Both the position numbers and the translations under genes were made by a program. The notes below the pieces were generated by a model that searched no databases, was not told where the DNA came from, and saw only the letters and a list, made by a program, of their open reading frames with translations. From assembly GCA_963793845.1 (NCBI GenBank), contig CAWCBG010000014.1, forward strand, positions 372,001 through 436,000: 64,000 bases of DNA, written 5' to 3'. How positions within the stretch are numbered: the first letter of the stretch is position 1; each line of letters begins with the position of its first letter. Origin of the DNA: CAWCBG01 sp963793845 (lineage in GTDB: Bacteria; Acidobacteriota; Terriglobia; Terriglobales; Acidobacteriaceae). Of this stretch, positions 8,500 to 17,841 are shown piece after piece.

Positions 8500-9459
8500 A
8501 TGGATGCCGCCGTTCTGCACACCCTCGGGAAGCCACCTCGATGCGAGCCATTCCCCGAACCAATCGCGGGTGATGGCGAGGCGATCGTGCAGGTTCATGC
8601 CGCATCGCTGAAACCTATCGACAAGCAACTGGCCAGCGGCTCGCACTATGCCAGCCCGCGCGAATTCCCTGTGGTCTGCGGCTCAGACGGAGTCGGGCAT
8701 CTCAGCGACGGGCAGCGGGTGTTCTTCGGCGGAACTCGACCGCCTTACGGCTCGATGGCACAACGAACGGTCGTGCGCCGGGCATTCTGCTTTCCGGTTC
8801 CCGAAGGTGTGGATGACGCAACCGCCGCCGCCCTACCCAACCCCGGCGTCTCCGCCTGGCTATCGCTTGCCTTCCGCGCCAAGCTGGCGCCGGGCGAAAA
8901 CGTCCTCATCCTGGGTGCGACCGGAGTGACCGGCAAGCTGGCGGTAAAGATAGCGAAGCTCCTTGGCGCAGGTCGCGTGGTTGCTGCGGGACGGAACCAG
9001 CAGATTTTAAGCACCTTAGACAAGCTCGGTGCTGACGCGACCATTCAACTCGACGCGCCCTCGGAGGACCTCGCTGAGGCCTTTGCGCGGGAAGCGGGTG
9101 AGTCGGGTTTTCAAGTCGTGATCGATTACGTGTGGGGCCGCCCAGCAGAGGTATTTCTGGCCGCGGTCACACGCAAGGAATTTGCCGTTATCACGGCTGA
9201 GACTCGCTTCGTTCAAGTTGGGGAAAGCGCTGGGCCGACGATATCACTTGCCGCTGCCGTACTGCGCAGCACAGCGCTGACAATTCTTGGGACGGCCGGG
9301 ATTCCACCGCGCGACATTCTGGTCGATGCCTTGCAAAAAGTCATGGCGCACGCTGCCAGCGGGGAACTCGCAGTGGAGACGGAATGTGTTGCGCTCGCCG
9401 ATATTGAGAGCGCCTGGCAGCGCAACCAGCCAGGCCGCAGATTGGTTATTACGCCTTAG
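8500..9459 (+). CDS. MDR-family quinone-oxidoreductase-like enzyme
   Basis: A 319-residue medium-chain oxidoreductase without zinc ligands. The nucleotide-binding segment LGATGVTGKLAVKIAKLLGA is the AxGxxG-type motif of NADPH:quinone oxidoreductases. AAAGGA lies about 7 bases upstream of the ATG. It is divergent from the zinc alcohol dehydrogenase, with about 280 bases between them for promoters. A likely role is one-carbonyl or quinone reduction; the substrate is not predictable. Confidence 0.85.
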   Translation: MDAAVLHTLGKPPRCEPFPEPIAGDGEAIVQVHAASLKPIDKQLASGSHYASPREFPVVCGSDGVGHLSDGQRVFFGGTRPPYGSMAQRTVVRRAFCFPVPEGVDDATAAALPNPGVSAWLSLAFRAKLAPGENVLILGATGVTGKLAVKIAKLLGAGRVVAAGRNQQILSTLDKLGADATIQLDAPSEDLAEAFAREAGESGFQVVIDYVWGRPAEVFLAAVTRKEFAVITAETRFVQVGESAGPTISLAAAVLRSTALTILGTAGIPPRDILVDALQKVMAHAASGELAVETECVALADIESAWQRNQPGRRLVITP

Positions 9460-9574
9460 CTGTTCATCTCACTCGCAATTGGTAGCGCCGGGTCAGTTGC
9501 TGGCGAGTGGCGGGCAAATCCCCGAAGTAATCGAGCTCAATGGCGGATTGGTACCGGGAAGTGCAAGTCGGCCA

Positions 9575-9743
9575 GTGAGAAGCGCCTCTCGCTTTCGCAT
9601 CGATCGAGAACTGGTGTTGTCTACCCACCCACCACGGCCCTTGCTGTCTTGCTCAGCTTGCGCGGGCGGGGTGATTCGCTGGTTAGGCTTTTGTCTTCCA
9701 TCCAGTGGTCGAGGATGCTCTTCTTGAATTTCCAGCGATTGCC
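9575..9743. repeat. 170-bp direct repeat, copy 1
   Basis: About 169 bases nearly identical to 13765-13934, in the same orientation. The match begins at GTGAGAAGCG and stops abruptly after CCAGCGATTGCC. This copy carries only the 3' part of an HTH gene. The two copies bracket the TonB receptor and the GH3 remnant. Confidence 0.9.
9621..9743 (-). pseudogene. Truncated 3' end of excisionase-like HTH gene
   Basis: The 40 codons encode the C-terminal half of the HTH protein at 13812-14048 (NRWKFKKSILDHWMEDK onward), with one or two substitutions and the stop conserved. The N-terminal helix-turn-helix and the start are missing, because the repeat ends inside the gene at 9743. The remaining bases to 9995 hold no recognisable gene. 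Confidence 0.85.
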
Positions 9744-9995
9744 TGAAGTGCCCTGTCAACGCAAGCGCGTTTCTCGTTACTAATCCGGACAGATCTCCCA
9801 GAATCGGACTTCTGCCCCGAACAATTCCTGTTATAGCCGCCTTGGGGCAAATCCAAAACGAAGATCCGAGGCCCCTGTGGCTTGACCATCCAATCCCGCA
9901 TAGGCGTGAGTTCCCAGAAGTCGGTTCCGCCCTAAGGTTTCAGACCAGGTGCTGCGACTAGTGTTTCGCGCAGGCTTAGTCCCAAGATAAGAGAA

Positions 9996-11170
9996 TCAGA
10001 AAAGGACCTTCAGGGAGAACTGGATCTGTCGCGACGTGCCTGATGTCTTGCTGATGTAGCCGAACCCGCTGCCGCGCAGGACATTCGATGGCAAACCAAA
10101 GTTCACGAAATTGAAAATGTTGAAGAACTCAGCGCGAAACTCCAAGGTGCCAAGCTCGGCGCCGCCGCGACTTCCGAATGGAGTGTCCTTGATCACTGCG
10201 ATATCGAAGTTGCGATAACCGGGGCCGCGAAAGGTGTTGCGGCCGAGCGTTCCGAAATAACCCTGGTTAGGTCCGGTACCGCCTGGGAGGTTGATAGGGA
10301 TGCTAAAAAACGAAGCGTTGTCAGCTCCCCGGCCAAAGTAGTCGGCGGGCACAGCGCCGCTGGTCGAAAGCTTCGGCATCGATGCCAGGTCAGGGCGATC
10401 GGCTCCGCTGGCGCCTGCGCCCGTCTGCTGCACTCCGGAGTAAACGGTGAAAGGCGGACCGGTCGTGAAGGTGGTGATGTTCAGAAACTGCCAACCGTAG
10501 GTCAAGGAACGTGGAGCGGAACGCAGAAAACTCACTTGACTGAGCGGGAGTACCTGGATCCAACTAAAGGTGAATACCTGTGTCTCGTCGAAGGTCGATA
10601 GTCCCCTTTCCGCGGCCGTATTCCGCGGGTCCTGAGGGGATGTCTGCAAGATGACGCCGGCGCCTGCGATCTGTCCACCCTGAACCGAACTGGTATCGTC
10701 GAGCGACTTGGAGTAGGTGTAGCTGACCTGCAGACCCGTGCCCCAACGTGCCGAATTCTTGCTCAGGCTGGCCTGCAACGCGTTGTAGGACGAGTGCGAT
10801 TCGCTGGAAACAACATAGATCGTGCTGGCGCCTCCGACGGGCCTTCCGGCAGCGTCGAATTTGGTGTACGGAGCAAACGCGGGATCGGCGCCGGTGTACC
10901 CGTTGGGATAGGAGACGAAGGGAAGATGTATTCCCGCGGTGCCCACGTAGGCCACGGTTGCGTCGAAATCGCGAAAGTTGTGCTCAACCGAGAGGGTCCA
11001 GCTGGCGATATAGCCGTTGCGGAAATTATTGGCCACGGCAGACAAGGCCGGCAGTTGTGCCTGATGACCCGGAACCTCGGCGGCGACGGCATCCTGGTAG
11101 CGCTGGAGATCCATCACCGTGTTGGGCTTGGCGTCTGTGCTCTGCCCGTTGGGAAAGATCAGGTTGCCGG
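9996..11170 (-). CDS. TonB-dependent receptor (Oar-like), C-terminal part after frameshift
   Basis: This frame encodes the C-terminal beta-barrel of the receptor whose N-terminal part lies at 11159-13450. It is about 390 residues long, rich in aromatic and glycine beta-strands such as LQVSYTYSKSLDD and LEFRAEFFNIFNFVNFG, and ends in QIQFSLKVLF with the terminal phenylalanine typical of outer-membrane barrels. The join is at CCGG near 11166-11170: restoring one G gives YDIPGNLIFPNG, continuous across both frames. The frame itself stays open to 11459, but that part is out-of-frame shadow. Confidence 0.8.
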
Positions 11171-13450
11171 AATGTCGTAAGCCGCAGGCAGCGGTATGAC
11201 GGCAACGCTGTTCTGGAACGGGACCGCGCTGCCCGGCTGCGCGGTGATAAAAGGATTGAACAGATATGGTACCGAAGCGGTCAGGAAGTTTTCTTGCCAG
11301 AGGTTCATGAGGCCGGTGGTGATCGCTCCACCCGCATGTACCACCGTATTCTTGGCAACGGCATAATCCGCCGCCAATCGCGGACCCCATCCGTTCCAGT
11401 CGAACTGGTAGGGCGGTTGCGGGTTCACCACGAAAATCATGTTGGCCTGATGGTTCCAATACGAAGTCTGTTGGCCATCAGCCAAAAACTCCGGCAACGA
11501 TGTGCGCTTCGTTGCTTCCGCAATGCGACTGTCTACTTCATAGCGAAGGCCATAGGAAAGGGTCAGACGCGACGTCGCTTTCCACGCGTCTTGAAAGTAG
11601 AAGTTGTAGGCCTGGCGACGGACTCCCGCCGCGTCGAACTTGCTGCCAACGGGGGTGAATTCGGCCGGAAGGCTGATGTTGTAAGAGTAAGGTGTGGCAG
11701 TGAGCAGGCCGGTGAGCGAATCGGGCAGTGGATCGCCGACATTGATGTTGTGCTGGCCGCTCAGTGACTGAATCGCAACCGGCGAATACGCCGTTCCACC
11801 GCCAAACGAGTAAGCGCCATTGGGAGCAGTCCCGAAAACAGTGGTGTCGCGGTTTATGCGGATCTCCGCACCCCATTTCATCGCGTGATTTCCGCGCAAG
11901 CCCGTCATATTGAAACGGAACTGATAAAGATTGCCATAGGATCCAAAGATCGATCCGGCAGGAGCGCCGTACGCCTCAAACAAACCGTCGCCAAAAAGGA
12001 TGCCCGGTTGCGTGTGATTCGCGGCAGGAAAATTTGGCGTACTGCGGATATATCCGAGCATAGCCTGCAAGGTCAGGTGCGGATTGATCTCGCGCGCGTA
12101 ACTCAAGTCCGCGCTGCGCTGGTGATCAAAGAACTGAATCCCGAAGCTCGGGTCGATGGCGGTTTGATCAGGATTGGTAACCGGACCGGTGATCTGGTTA
12201 TAACTGAAGCGTCCAAAGAGCTGGGACTTGCTGGAGAGAGCTTGGTCCAAACGCACGGAAAACTGGTCGTAATCGGTCGAAACCTTCGACGATGTTTCAT
12301 ACGTGCGCGCCCCATAGGGACCAGCAGGGTCGTTCGGCAGAGGGTAGGCATCCAGTATCGGTTTGATTGCCGGATTCACCGGAACGATGAGCGTGTCCCC
12401 CGGGAAACTGGTCGTGTCGATCCCCCGGCGTTCGGCGGCTGTGGGCACCGAAAGCACCTGCGTGGTTCCCAGAACCTGCCGGAATCCCTGGTACTCGCCA
12501 AAGAAATAGGTGTGATTTCTTCCGTCGTAGCCGGGAAGTACTACCGGACCACCGACCGTGCCGCCGAACTCGTTGCGATTGAACGGTGGTATGCGATGAC
12601 CGTTCAGTTCGACGTGGTCGAAGTAATTGCGTGCGTCGAGCGACGCATTGCGGAAGAACTCGAACAGGCTGCCATGGATCGCATTCGTTCCCGACTTCGT
12701 CACCACGTTGGTGAAACTTGCGGCCCCGTGACCGATCTCCGGCAACATCACGCCGGAACTCGATTGCACTTCCTGGATGGCATCGACATTGAAGGTCGAG
12801 AATGTAGCGCCACCCATTTCAGGATCGGTGGTGTCGGCTCCATCCATGGCAAAGACAGAGGTCACCCCGCGCTGACCATTGACGGCAAACTGCTGCGTGA
12901 AATTTGCAGCTCCATTGGTGTCGGTCATGGTGCCCGCCGCCAGCAAGAGCAGCTTGCTGAAATCGCGGGAGTTCAGGGGCAAACTCGATACTTCTGATCG
13001 AGAGAGGTGCTCTCCGCCGCTTCCCTGAGAAGTTTCCGCGGTTTGCGCCTGCCCGAGGACGAGACTGGCATCCGCTACGGACAACTGCAAATTTGTCGTG
13101 AGTGTGGCACCTTCCGTGACGATCAGGGACTGTGGCGCCTGGTAGATCCCTTGTTGCGTAACCACGGCGACTCTATAAGTCGCAGGCGCAATTGTTGAAA
13201 ACGCGAATTCTCCGCCGGCCTTGGTTCTTGCCGTATACGCGCTCTTGCCAGAACCGTCCGAAAGGATGACGGTGACTCCAACGATTGGCGTCCCCGAATT
13301 GTCTCGCAGCACACCAGACCACGAGGCTTCGGGCAGCGCGGCTGAAGGTAAAACACATAGGCACTGTAGTATTGCCAACACTAGTACAGCCGCGGGGAAT
13401 CGGTGCAAGCGTAACGAGTGGGGCACTGACACCACCAGCTTAGTTATCAT
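11159..13450 (-). CDS. TonB-dependent receptor (Oar-like), N-terminal part before frameshift
   Basis: A 763-residue frame with a signal peptide (hydrophobic to about residue 40). A carboxypeptidase-regulatory-like beta-sandwich follows (GVLRDNSGTPIVGVTVIL, about 45-125), then a plug domain (SLPLNSRDFSKLLLLAAG, about 155-270) and the start of the barrel (RNEFGGTVGGPVVLPG). This architecture is the Oar-like receptor family, expanded in acidobacteria, for uptake of large ligands such as oligosaccharides or peptides. The frame stops at 11159 because of an apparent one-base deletion; the intact protein would have about 1,150 residues. A decayed GH3 glucosidase immediately upstream is consistent with a former carbohydrate-use locus. 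Confidence 0.9.
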   Translation of the reverse strand: MITKLVVSVPHSLRLHRFPAAVLVLAILQCLCVLPSAALPEASWSGVLRDNSGTPIVGVTVILSDGSGKSAYTARTKAGGEFAFSTIAPATYRVAVVTQQGIYQAPQSLIVTEGATLTTNLQLSVADASLVLGQAQTAETSQGSGGEHLSRSEVSSLPLNSRDFSKLLLLAAGTMTDTNGAANFTQQFAVNGQRGVTSVFAMDGADTTDPEMGGATFSTFNVDAIQEVQSSSGVMLPEIGHGAASFTNVVTKSGTNAIHGSLFEFFRNASLDARNYFDHVELNGHRIPPFNRNEFGGTVGGPVVLPGYDGRNHTYFFGEYQGFRQVLGTTQVLSVPTAAERRGIDTTSFPGDTLIVPVNPAIKPILDAYPLPNDPAGPYGARTYETSSKVSTDYDQFSVRLDQALSSKSQLFGRFSYNQITGPVTNPDQTAIDPSFGIQFFDHQRSADLSYAREINPHLTLQAMLGYIRSTPNFPAANHTQPGILFGDGLFEAYGAPAGSIFGSYGNLYQFRFNMTGLRGNHAMKWGAEIRINRDTTVFGTAPNGAYSFGGGTAYSPVAIQSLSGQHNINVGDPLPDSLTGLLTATPYSYNISLPAEFTPVGSKFDAAGVRRQAYNFYFQDAWKATSRLTLSYGLRYEVDSRIAEATKRTSLPEFLADGQQTSYWNHQANMIFVVNPQPPYQFDWNGWGPRLAADYAVAKNTVVHAGGAITTGLMNLWQENFLTASVPYLFNPFITAQPGSAVPFQNSVAVIPLPAAYDIPAT

Positions 13451-13474
13451 TCAGGGATCTCTTCGGCGCACTGT

Positions 13475-13764
13475 AGTTTCTCGACCTCCATGTCCAATGC
13501 TGTGGGTCATGGCTGGATCGATTGGCAGCACCGACTGGTTGTTCTTCAGGAGAACGATACTCTTCTCCTCAAGTCTTTGGGCCACCTCCAATCCGTTGGC
13601 AGCATCGACCACACTCTTCTGGGGCGGCAATCACGAAGCCTTGAAATCCCCATTCCTTCTTCAGCACATCGGTGAGCGTGTATGAATTCTCGCGGCCGAA
13701 GTCTCCGTTGATCCGGTGGTAGGAGTACATTACTGCGCCAGGGCTGGCAATACCGATCGCAAAT
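13475..13764 (-). pseudogene. Remnant of GH3 beta-glucosidase
   Basis: Minus-strand translation from about 13760 gives PGAVMYSYHRINGDFGREN, then LTDVLKKEWGFQGFV. This is the conserved segment of glycoside hydrolase family 3 just before the catalytic aspartate. A shifted frame then gives SVVDAANGLEVAQRLEEKS and SIVLLKNNQSVLPI, the next conserved GH3 block (LLKN...LP). The catalytic Asp region between them is lost, and no start or complete domain remains. Its right end abuts the 170-bp repeat and its left end runs up to the TonB receptor start. Confidence 0.75.
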
Positions 13765-13934
13765 GTGAGAAGCGTCTTCTCGCTTTCGCATCGATCGAGA
13801 ACTGGTGTCGTCTACCCACCCACCGCGGCCCTTGCTGTCTTGCTCAGTTTGCGCGGGCGGGGTGATTCGCTGGTTAGGCTTTTGTCTTCCATCCAGTGGT
13901 CGAGGATGCTCTTCTTGAATTTCCAGCGATTGCC
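13765..13934. repeat. 170-bp direct repeat, copy 2
   Basis: Same-orientation partner of 9575-9743, differing by a few substitutions and one small indel. In this copy the sequence continues into a complete HTH gene, so this is probably the source copy. Confidence 0.9.
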
Positions 13935-14048
13935 CAGTTTGAAGGCAGGAATCTTTTCCTCGGAGACGTACTTGTACAGCGTGTCGGGCGACACACCCAA
14001 GTACTGCGATGCCTGTCGGATGTTCATCACTTCGCGTGCATCGGCCAT
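13812..14048 (-). CDS. Excisionase-type helix-turn-helix protein
   Basis: A 78-residue protein with a MerR/excisionase-like DNA-binding fold: IRQASQYLGVSPDTLYKYV is the helix-turn-helix and IPAFKLGNRWKFKKSILDHWM the wing and following helix. A basic tail follows. Start taken at the ATG at 14048, with GGAGGA about 6 bases upstream; an earlier in-frame ATG at 14081 lacks such a site. Similar small proteins direct excision of mobile elements or act as stand-alone regulators. No integrase is visible nearby. Confidence 0.8.
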   Translation of the reverse strand: MADAREVMNIRQASQYLGVSPDTLYKYVSEEKIPAFKLGNRWKFKKSILDHWMEDKSLTSESPRPRKLSKTARAAVGG

Positions 14049-14511
14049 GACGGCTCCTCCCTGGTTCACGAACCCTCCCAACTTTCACGCCAGCCCGGCG
14101 GCGCACTGGTTTCGCCCTATATTCGCCCCATGCCAGATCAACATACCCTGCCCCAGCCCAACACGCAAGGGCCTAGACCCAGCCAAGGCACTCCCCGGAG
14201 AAGGCCTTTTCCCTCCTGCGGGAGTTCCGGCAAGGCATTGGGACGAAAGTCATTGTAGGTCTCGCGGCCCTCTCCTGCTATAGCTTTGCTGTTGTCGGGC
14301 ACGATACCGGAGTAGTGGGATGATCAATAGCAAACCGGGACCATGCCGGCTGCGGGCGCGGCCGTATGGGGCCCGAAAAGCTCGAGATGACATTCGAACG
14401 GCTTGACCCGGGAAATCACAGGCAGGGGTGATGCAAGAGAACGCGTGCCTGAAGGCACGCTCTACCGGGGACACGGCGACTCACATTCACTCCAGCCGCC
14501 ACCCACATCCT
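14049..14511. other. Intergenic, no gene recognised
   Basis: About 460 bases without a convincing coding frame. It should hold the promoter of the minus-strand HTH gene. A short palindrome, GTGCCTGAAGGCAC near 14449-14462, resembles the core of the dispersed GC-rich repeats elsewhere in the window. Confidence 0.5.
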
Positions 14512-16233
14512 CTATACGTCGTCCAGCCTTCGGGTTCCGATGAATCGATAGGGAAGATATCTCGGTTCCCAGACATTGGCGCGAATACGCGACTGCAGCG
14601 TCTCTTCGTCGCAGGGATCGGCAACCCCCTCCTCGATGGCTTGACGCGCGACCGCCTGCGCTACCGCCACGGAGACGCGGCGGAGTTCGGTCACCGGTGG
14701 CAGAAGCCGTGCATGCCTGCTATTTCTGGCAGGAGAGAGTTCAGCGAGGGCCCTGGCCGCCGCCATGAACATCGAGTCGGTGGCGCGGCGGGCGTCGACC
14801 GACAAGATGCCCAGCCCGACTCCGGGAAAGATATAAGAGTTGTTGGTCTGGTCGATGGCAATATGTTGCCCATGCCACTCCACAGGCGGAAACGGGCTTC
14901 CAGTGCCGATAATGGCGCGTCCGTCGGTCCATTTCATCAAGTCTTCTGCGGTGGCTTCACACCGCGAGGTGGGATTCGAAAGCGGAAAGATGACGGGCCG
15001 TTCTACGGCGGAAGCCATACCGCGAACCGCATCTTCGGCGAAGGCCGACGGTTGTCCGGAGACCCCGATGAGGGTGGTTGGGCTGGCATTCCTGACCACG
15101 TCGAGCAGGTTGATCTGGCCATTGCCGGAGGGAAGCTTCCAGTTCGCGACCGCCGCGCGCGGCTGGACGAAGGGCTGTTGCGAAGGCTGTATCCCACTCA
15201 TGCCTTGCACCAACAGGCCTTCGCGATCGACCGCATAGAATCTGCGTCGGGCTTCGTCCTCGCTCAATCCCGCATCGGTCATCGCCTTCAGCAGAAGGGA
15301 AGCGATGCCGATGCCGGCCGACCCTGCGCCGAATAATGCAATCCGCTGCTCGGTGAGCGGGATGCCGGTCAGGTTGATGGCCGCCAGCAGAGTTCCGGCA
15401 GCCACCGCCGCGGTGCCCTGGATGTCGTCGTTGAAGGTGCACAAGCGATCGCGGTAGCGCTGCAGCAGCCGTCCGGCATTCCTGCCCGCAAAGTCCTCCC
15501 ATTGAAGAAGGATGTGGGGCCAGCGTTCGATGACGGCGCTGACAAAGGTCTCGACAAAATTGTCATACTCTTCGCCTCGCACTCGCTCATGACGCCAGCC
15601 GATGTACAGCGGATCGTGGCGAAGCTCTTCGTTGTCGGTGCCAACGTCGAGCAGGATGGGCAGACACTCGAGCGGATGGATTCCCGCACAGGCCGTGTAG
15701 AGAGCGAGCTTGCCGATGGGTATTCCCATGCCGCCGGCGCCTTGATCGCCGAGGCCAAGAATCCGTTCTCCGTCGCTCACCACGATGGCGCGGATGCGAT
15801 CGTAACGGTGATGGGCAAGAATCTCGCGAATACGCGACTGGTTGGGATAGCTGAGGAACAGGCCACGCGGTTTGCGCCAGATCTCGCTGAAGCGCTGGCA
15901 TCCTTCGCCCACCGTCGGGGTGTAGACCAGCGGCATCATCTCTTCCATGTTGTGGGTCAGAACGGCGTAGAAGAGGGTCTCGTTGGTATCCTGCAGATCG
16001 CGCAGGTAGGAGTAGCGCTCGAAATCGGTGTCGAAAGCATGCAGCGCTTTTAAGCGGCGGGCGGCCTGGTCCTCAAGGCTGCCAACGTGCGGCGGCAGCA
16101 GCCCATGCAGGGCAAAGTCGGTTCGCTCCGATTCAGTGAATGCCGTGCCCTTGTTGAGCATGGGGAAATTGATGAGGTCGAAACCGGAGAGCGTGGTCTC
16201 GAGAACTCCATCGGACGTCATGTCGAACTTCAT
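14512..16233 (-). CDS. maeA: NAD-dependent malic enzyme
   Basis: A 573-residue, full-length malic enzyme that decarboxylates malate to pyruvate with NAD(P) reduction. The N-terminal malic domain has YTPTVGEGCQRFS and the GLGDQGAGGMGIPIGK motif, with the catalytic lysine. The metal-binding segment is TFNDDIQGTA and the Rossmann motif FGAGSAGIGIASLL. The length and the presence of an N-terminal extension before YTPT match the large NAD-linked SfcA/MaeA type rather than the MaeB type. Only a weak GGTGG precedes the ATG. Confidence 0.95.
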   Translation of the reverse strand: MKFDMTSDGVLETTLSGFDLINFPMLNKGTAFTESERTDFALHGLLPPHVGSLEDQAARRLKALHAFDTDFERYSYLRDLQDTNETLFYAVLTHNMEEMMPLVYTPTVGEGCQRFSEIWRKPRGLFLSYPNQSRIREILAHHRYDRIRAIVVSDGERILGLGDQGAGGMGIPIGKLALYTACAGIHPLECLPILLDVGTDNEELRHDPLYIGWRHERVRGEEYDNFVETFVSAVIERWPHILLQWEDFAGRNAGRLLQRYRDRLCTFNDDIQGTAAVAAGTLLAAINLTGIPLTEQRIALFGAGSAGIGIASLLLKAMTDAGLSEDEARRRFYAVDREGLLVQGMSGIQPSQQPFVQPRAAVANWKLPSGNGQINLLDVVRNASPTTLIGVSGQPSAFAEDAVRGMASAVERPVIFPLSNPTSRCEATAEDLMKWTDGRAIIGTGSPFPPVEWHGQHIAIDQTNNSYIFPGVGLGILSVDARRATDSMFMAAARALAELSPARNSRHARLLPPVTELRRVSVAVAQAVARQAIEEGVADPCDEETLQSRIRANVWEPRYLPYRFIGTRRLDDV

Positions 16234-16266
16234 GGCTTGCCACCGGGATGGTTCTTTTCCATTCTA

Positions 16267-16965
16267 ATGGGCATGGCGAATTCAACTGCCGGACACGCTG
16301 CAACGAGGATGGTCGCTGCCATCGTTCTGACATGTGCCGCTGCCTTCCTGATGCTCTTCGGATGGGGTCTCAGCGACTGGCGCGGATTCTTTCAGGAACC
16401 GATTCGCGCCGCAACCTTGCTAGCCATGTTTGTGGTGCTGGCTACCCTGAGCGTGCTCAGGCTTGGGCTGCAACCGCTGCGCCGTGGGGAAGCCGGCGGC
16501 CCGCTGCAGACGCTCTCCCTGGTCGTCATGACATTGGCATCGGCGTGGCTAGTGTGGCTGTTGCCGCATAACGATCGGCGTGACGTGCTTACGCTGGGAG
16601 CGGGCGCATGGCTGCGCTGGCCGGGGTTAGCGCTGCTGCTGGCAGGGGCCGTGGTAAGAGTTTGCGCCTTGCGCGAACTGGGCGACCACTTCAGCGCTTA
16701 CGTGACCTTGCAGCCTGACCATCGGCTGGTGCGGAGCGGGATTTATGCGGTGATTCGGCATCCTCTTTATAGCAGCCTGCTTCTGGCTGCGCCCGGATTT
16801 GCGCTGGTCTTCCGCAGTGAGCTCGTGGTGCCGATCCTGTTTATAACAGCGGCCTTCGTGGCCAACCGAATCGTCCGCGAAGAGAAGCTGCTGACGGCCC
16901 ACTTCGGAGAGCAATACGCCAGTTACAAGCGCCTCACCTGGGCGCTGGTTCCGTTTTTGCTGTGA
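16267..16965 (+). CDS. Isoprenylcysteine carboxyl methyltransferase-family membrane protein
   Basis: About 232 residues with five or so hydrophobic segments. The C-terminal part carries the ICMT-type SAM-binding signature: LGDHFSAYVTL, then LVRSGIYAVIRHPLY, and EEKLLTAHFGEQYASYK. Bacterial members are membrane methyltransferases of mostly unknown substrate. Start taken at 16267 (or 16273), inside the 5' region of the divergent malic enzyme, because the longer upstream frame lacks hydrophobic character and overlaps maeA. Confidence 0.8.
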   Translation: MGMANSTAGHAATRMVAAIVLTCAAAFLMLFGWGLSDWRGFFQEPIRAATLLAMFVVLATLSVLRLGLQPLRRGEAGGPLQTLSLVVMTLASAWLVWLLPHNDRRDVLTLGAGAWLRWPGLALLLAGAVVRVCALRELGDHFSAYVTLQPDHRLVRSGIYAVIRHPLYSSLLLAAPGFALVFRSELVVPILFITAAFVANRIVREEKLLTAHFGEQYASYKRLTWALVPFLL

Positions 16966-17063
16966 TCCATTCAGCGCGACCGCTCGAATGCCGGGCTTTG
17001 CGTGTAGAATGCACTGGCTCGTGCTGCAGATGGAGATGCTCGAATTTTCCGGTCCAATCAACT

Positions 17064-17837
17064 ATGCCTAAGTCTGAAGGTTCCAAACGCCTGAAACCGA
17101 TCGCCGATCAAAAACCCATGCCTCAAGCCGACGACTCGCAAGTCAAGACGCTTTGCGTCGATATCGGAGGAAGCGGGGTCAAGGCCATGGTGCTGGATAG
17201 CAGCGGTAAGCCGTTGTGCGACCGGCTGCGGGCGCCCACTCCAGCTCAGCCGACGCCCGCCGCGATTCTCGCCGTCGTCCGCGATTTTGCCGGCCAGGTC
17301 GGAGACTTTCAGCGCGTCTCTGTCGGCTTTCCCGGAGTGGTGCGCCATGGGACGGTGTACACCGCGGCCAACCTGGATAGTAAGTGGGTAGGCTTCCCCT
17401 TGGCCGACAAGCTCTCCGCCGTGCTAGGCAAGCCAGTGCGAGCAGCGAACGACGCGGTAGTGCAGGGCCTGGGTGGAATTTCCGGCAAAGGTGTAGAGCT
17501 GGTGATCACGCTGGGAACGGGAATGGGCTCGGCCCTATATCTCGAAGGCGTGCCAATACCGAGCCTGGAACTGGCGCATCATCCCTTCCGCGATAATCAC
17601 ACTTACGAAGACTGTCTTGGCCGGCGAGCTCTCGACAAATACGGTCCCAAACGCTGGAACAAACGTCTGGCGAAGGCCATCGAACTGCTTCACAACCTGT
17701 TCTTCTACGACCACCTCTACATTGGCGGAGGCAATACGAACAAGATCAAGCTGAAGCTGCCATCGAACGTCACTACCATCTCCAACCAGGATGGGATTCT
17801 AGGCGGCATCAAGCTGTGGTCGCGGACGCTGGAGTAA
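17064..17837 (+). CDS. ppgK: Polyphosphate glucokinase-like ROK kinase
   Basis: A 257-residue kinase of the ASKHA fold. The phosphate-binding loop is LCVDIGGSGVKAMVLD. A second conserved segment, ELVITLGTGMGSALYLEG, is followed by ELAHHPF, the arrangement of polyphosphate glucokinases. It probably phosphorylates glucose using polyphosphate or ATP. The ATG at 17064 is preferred, although the Shine-Dalgarno match is weak; an in-frame ATG at 17118 is an alternative. A polyphosphate-related ppx gene occurs in the same window at 32.5-34 kb. Confidence 0.8.
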   Translation: MPKSEGSKRLKPIADQKPMPQADDSQVKTLCVDIGGSGVKAMVLDSSGKPLCDRLRAPTPAQPTPAAILAVVRDFAGQVGDFQRVSVGFPGVVRHGTVYTAANLDSKWVGFPLADKLSAVLGKPVRAANDAVVQGLGGISGKGVELVITLGTGMGSALYLEGVPIPSLELAHHPFRDNHTYEDCLGRRALDKYGPKRWNKRLAKAIELLHNLFFYDHLYIGGGNTNKIKLKLPSNVTTISNQDGILGGIKLWSRTLE

Positions 17838-17841
17838 CCGG

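Noticed and set aside
9683..9901. 72-codon minus-strand frame next to the repeat
   Set aside because: Its end runs out of frame through the repeat copy and nothing in it matches a known family.
13490..13675. Plus-strand small frame upstream of the TonB receptor
   Set aside because: The opposite strand has clear GH3 blocks, so this frame is a shadow of the remnant.
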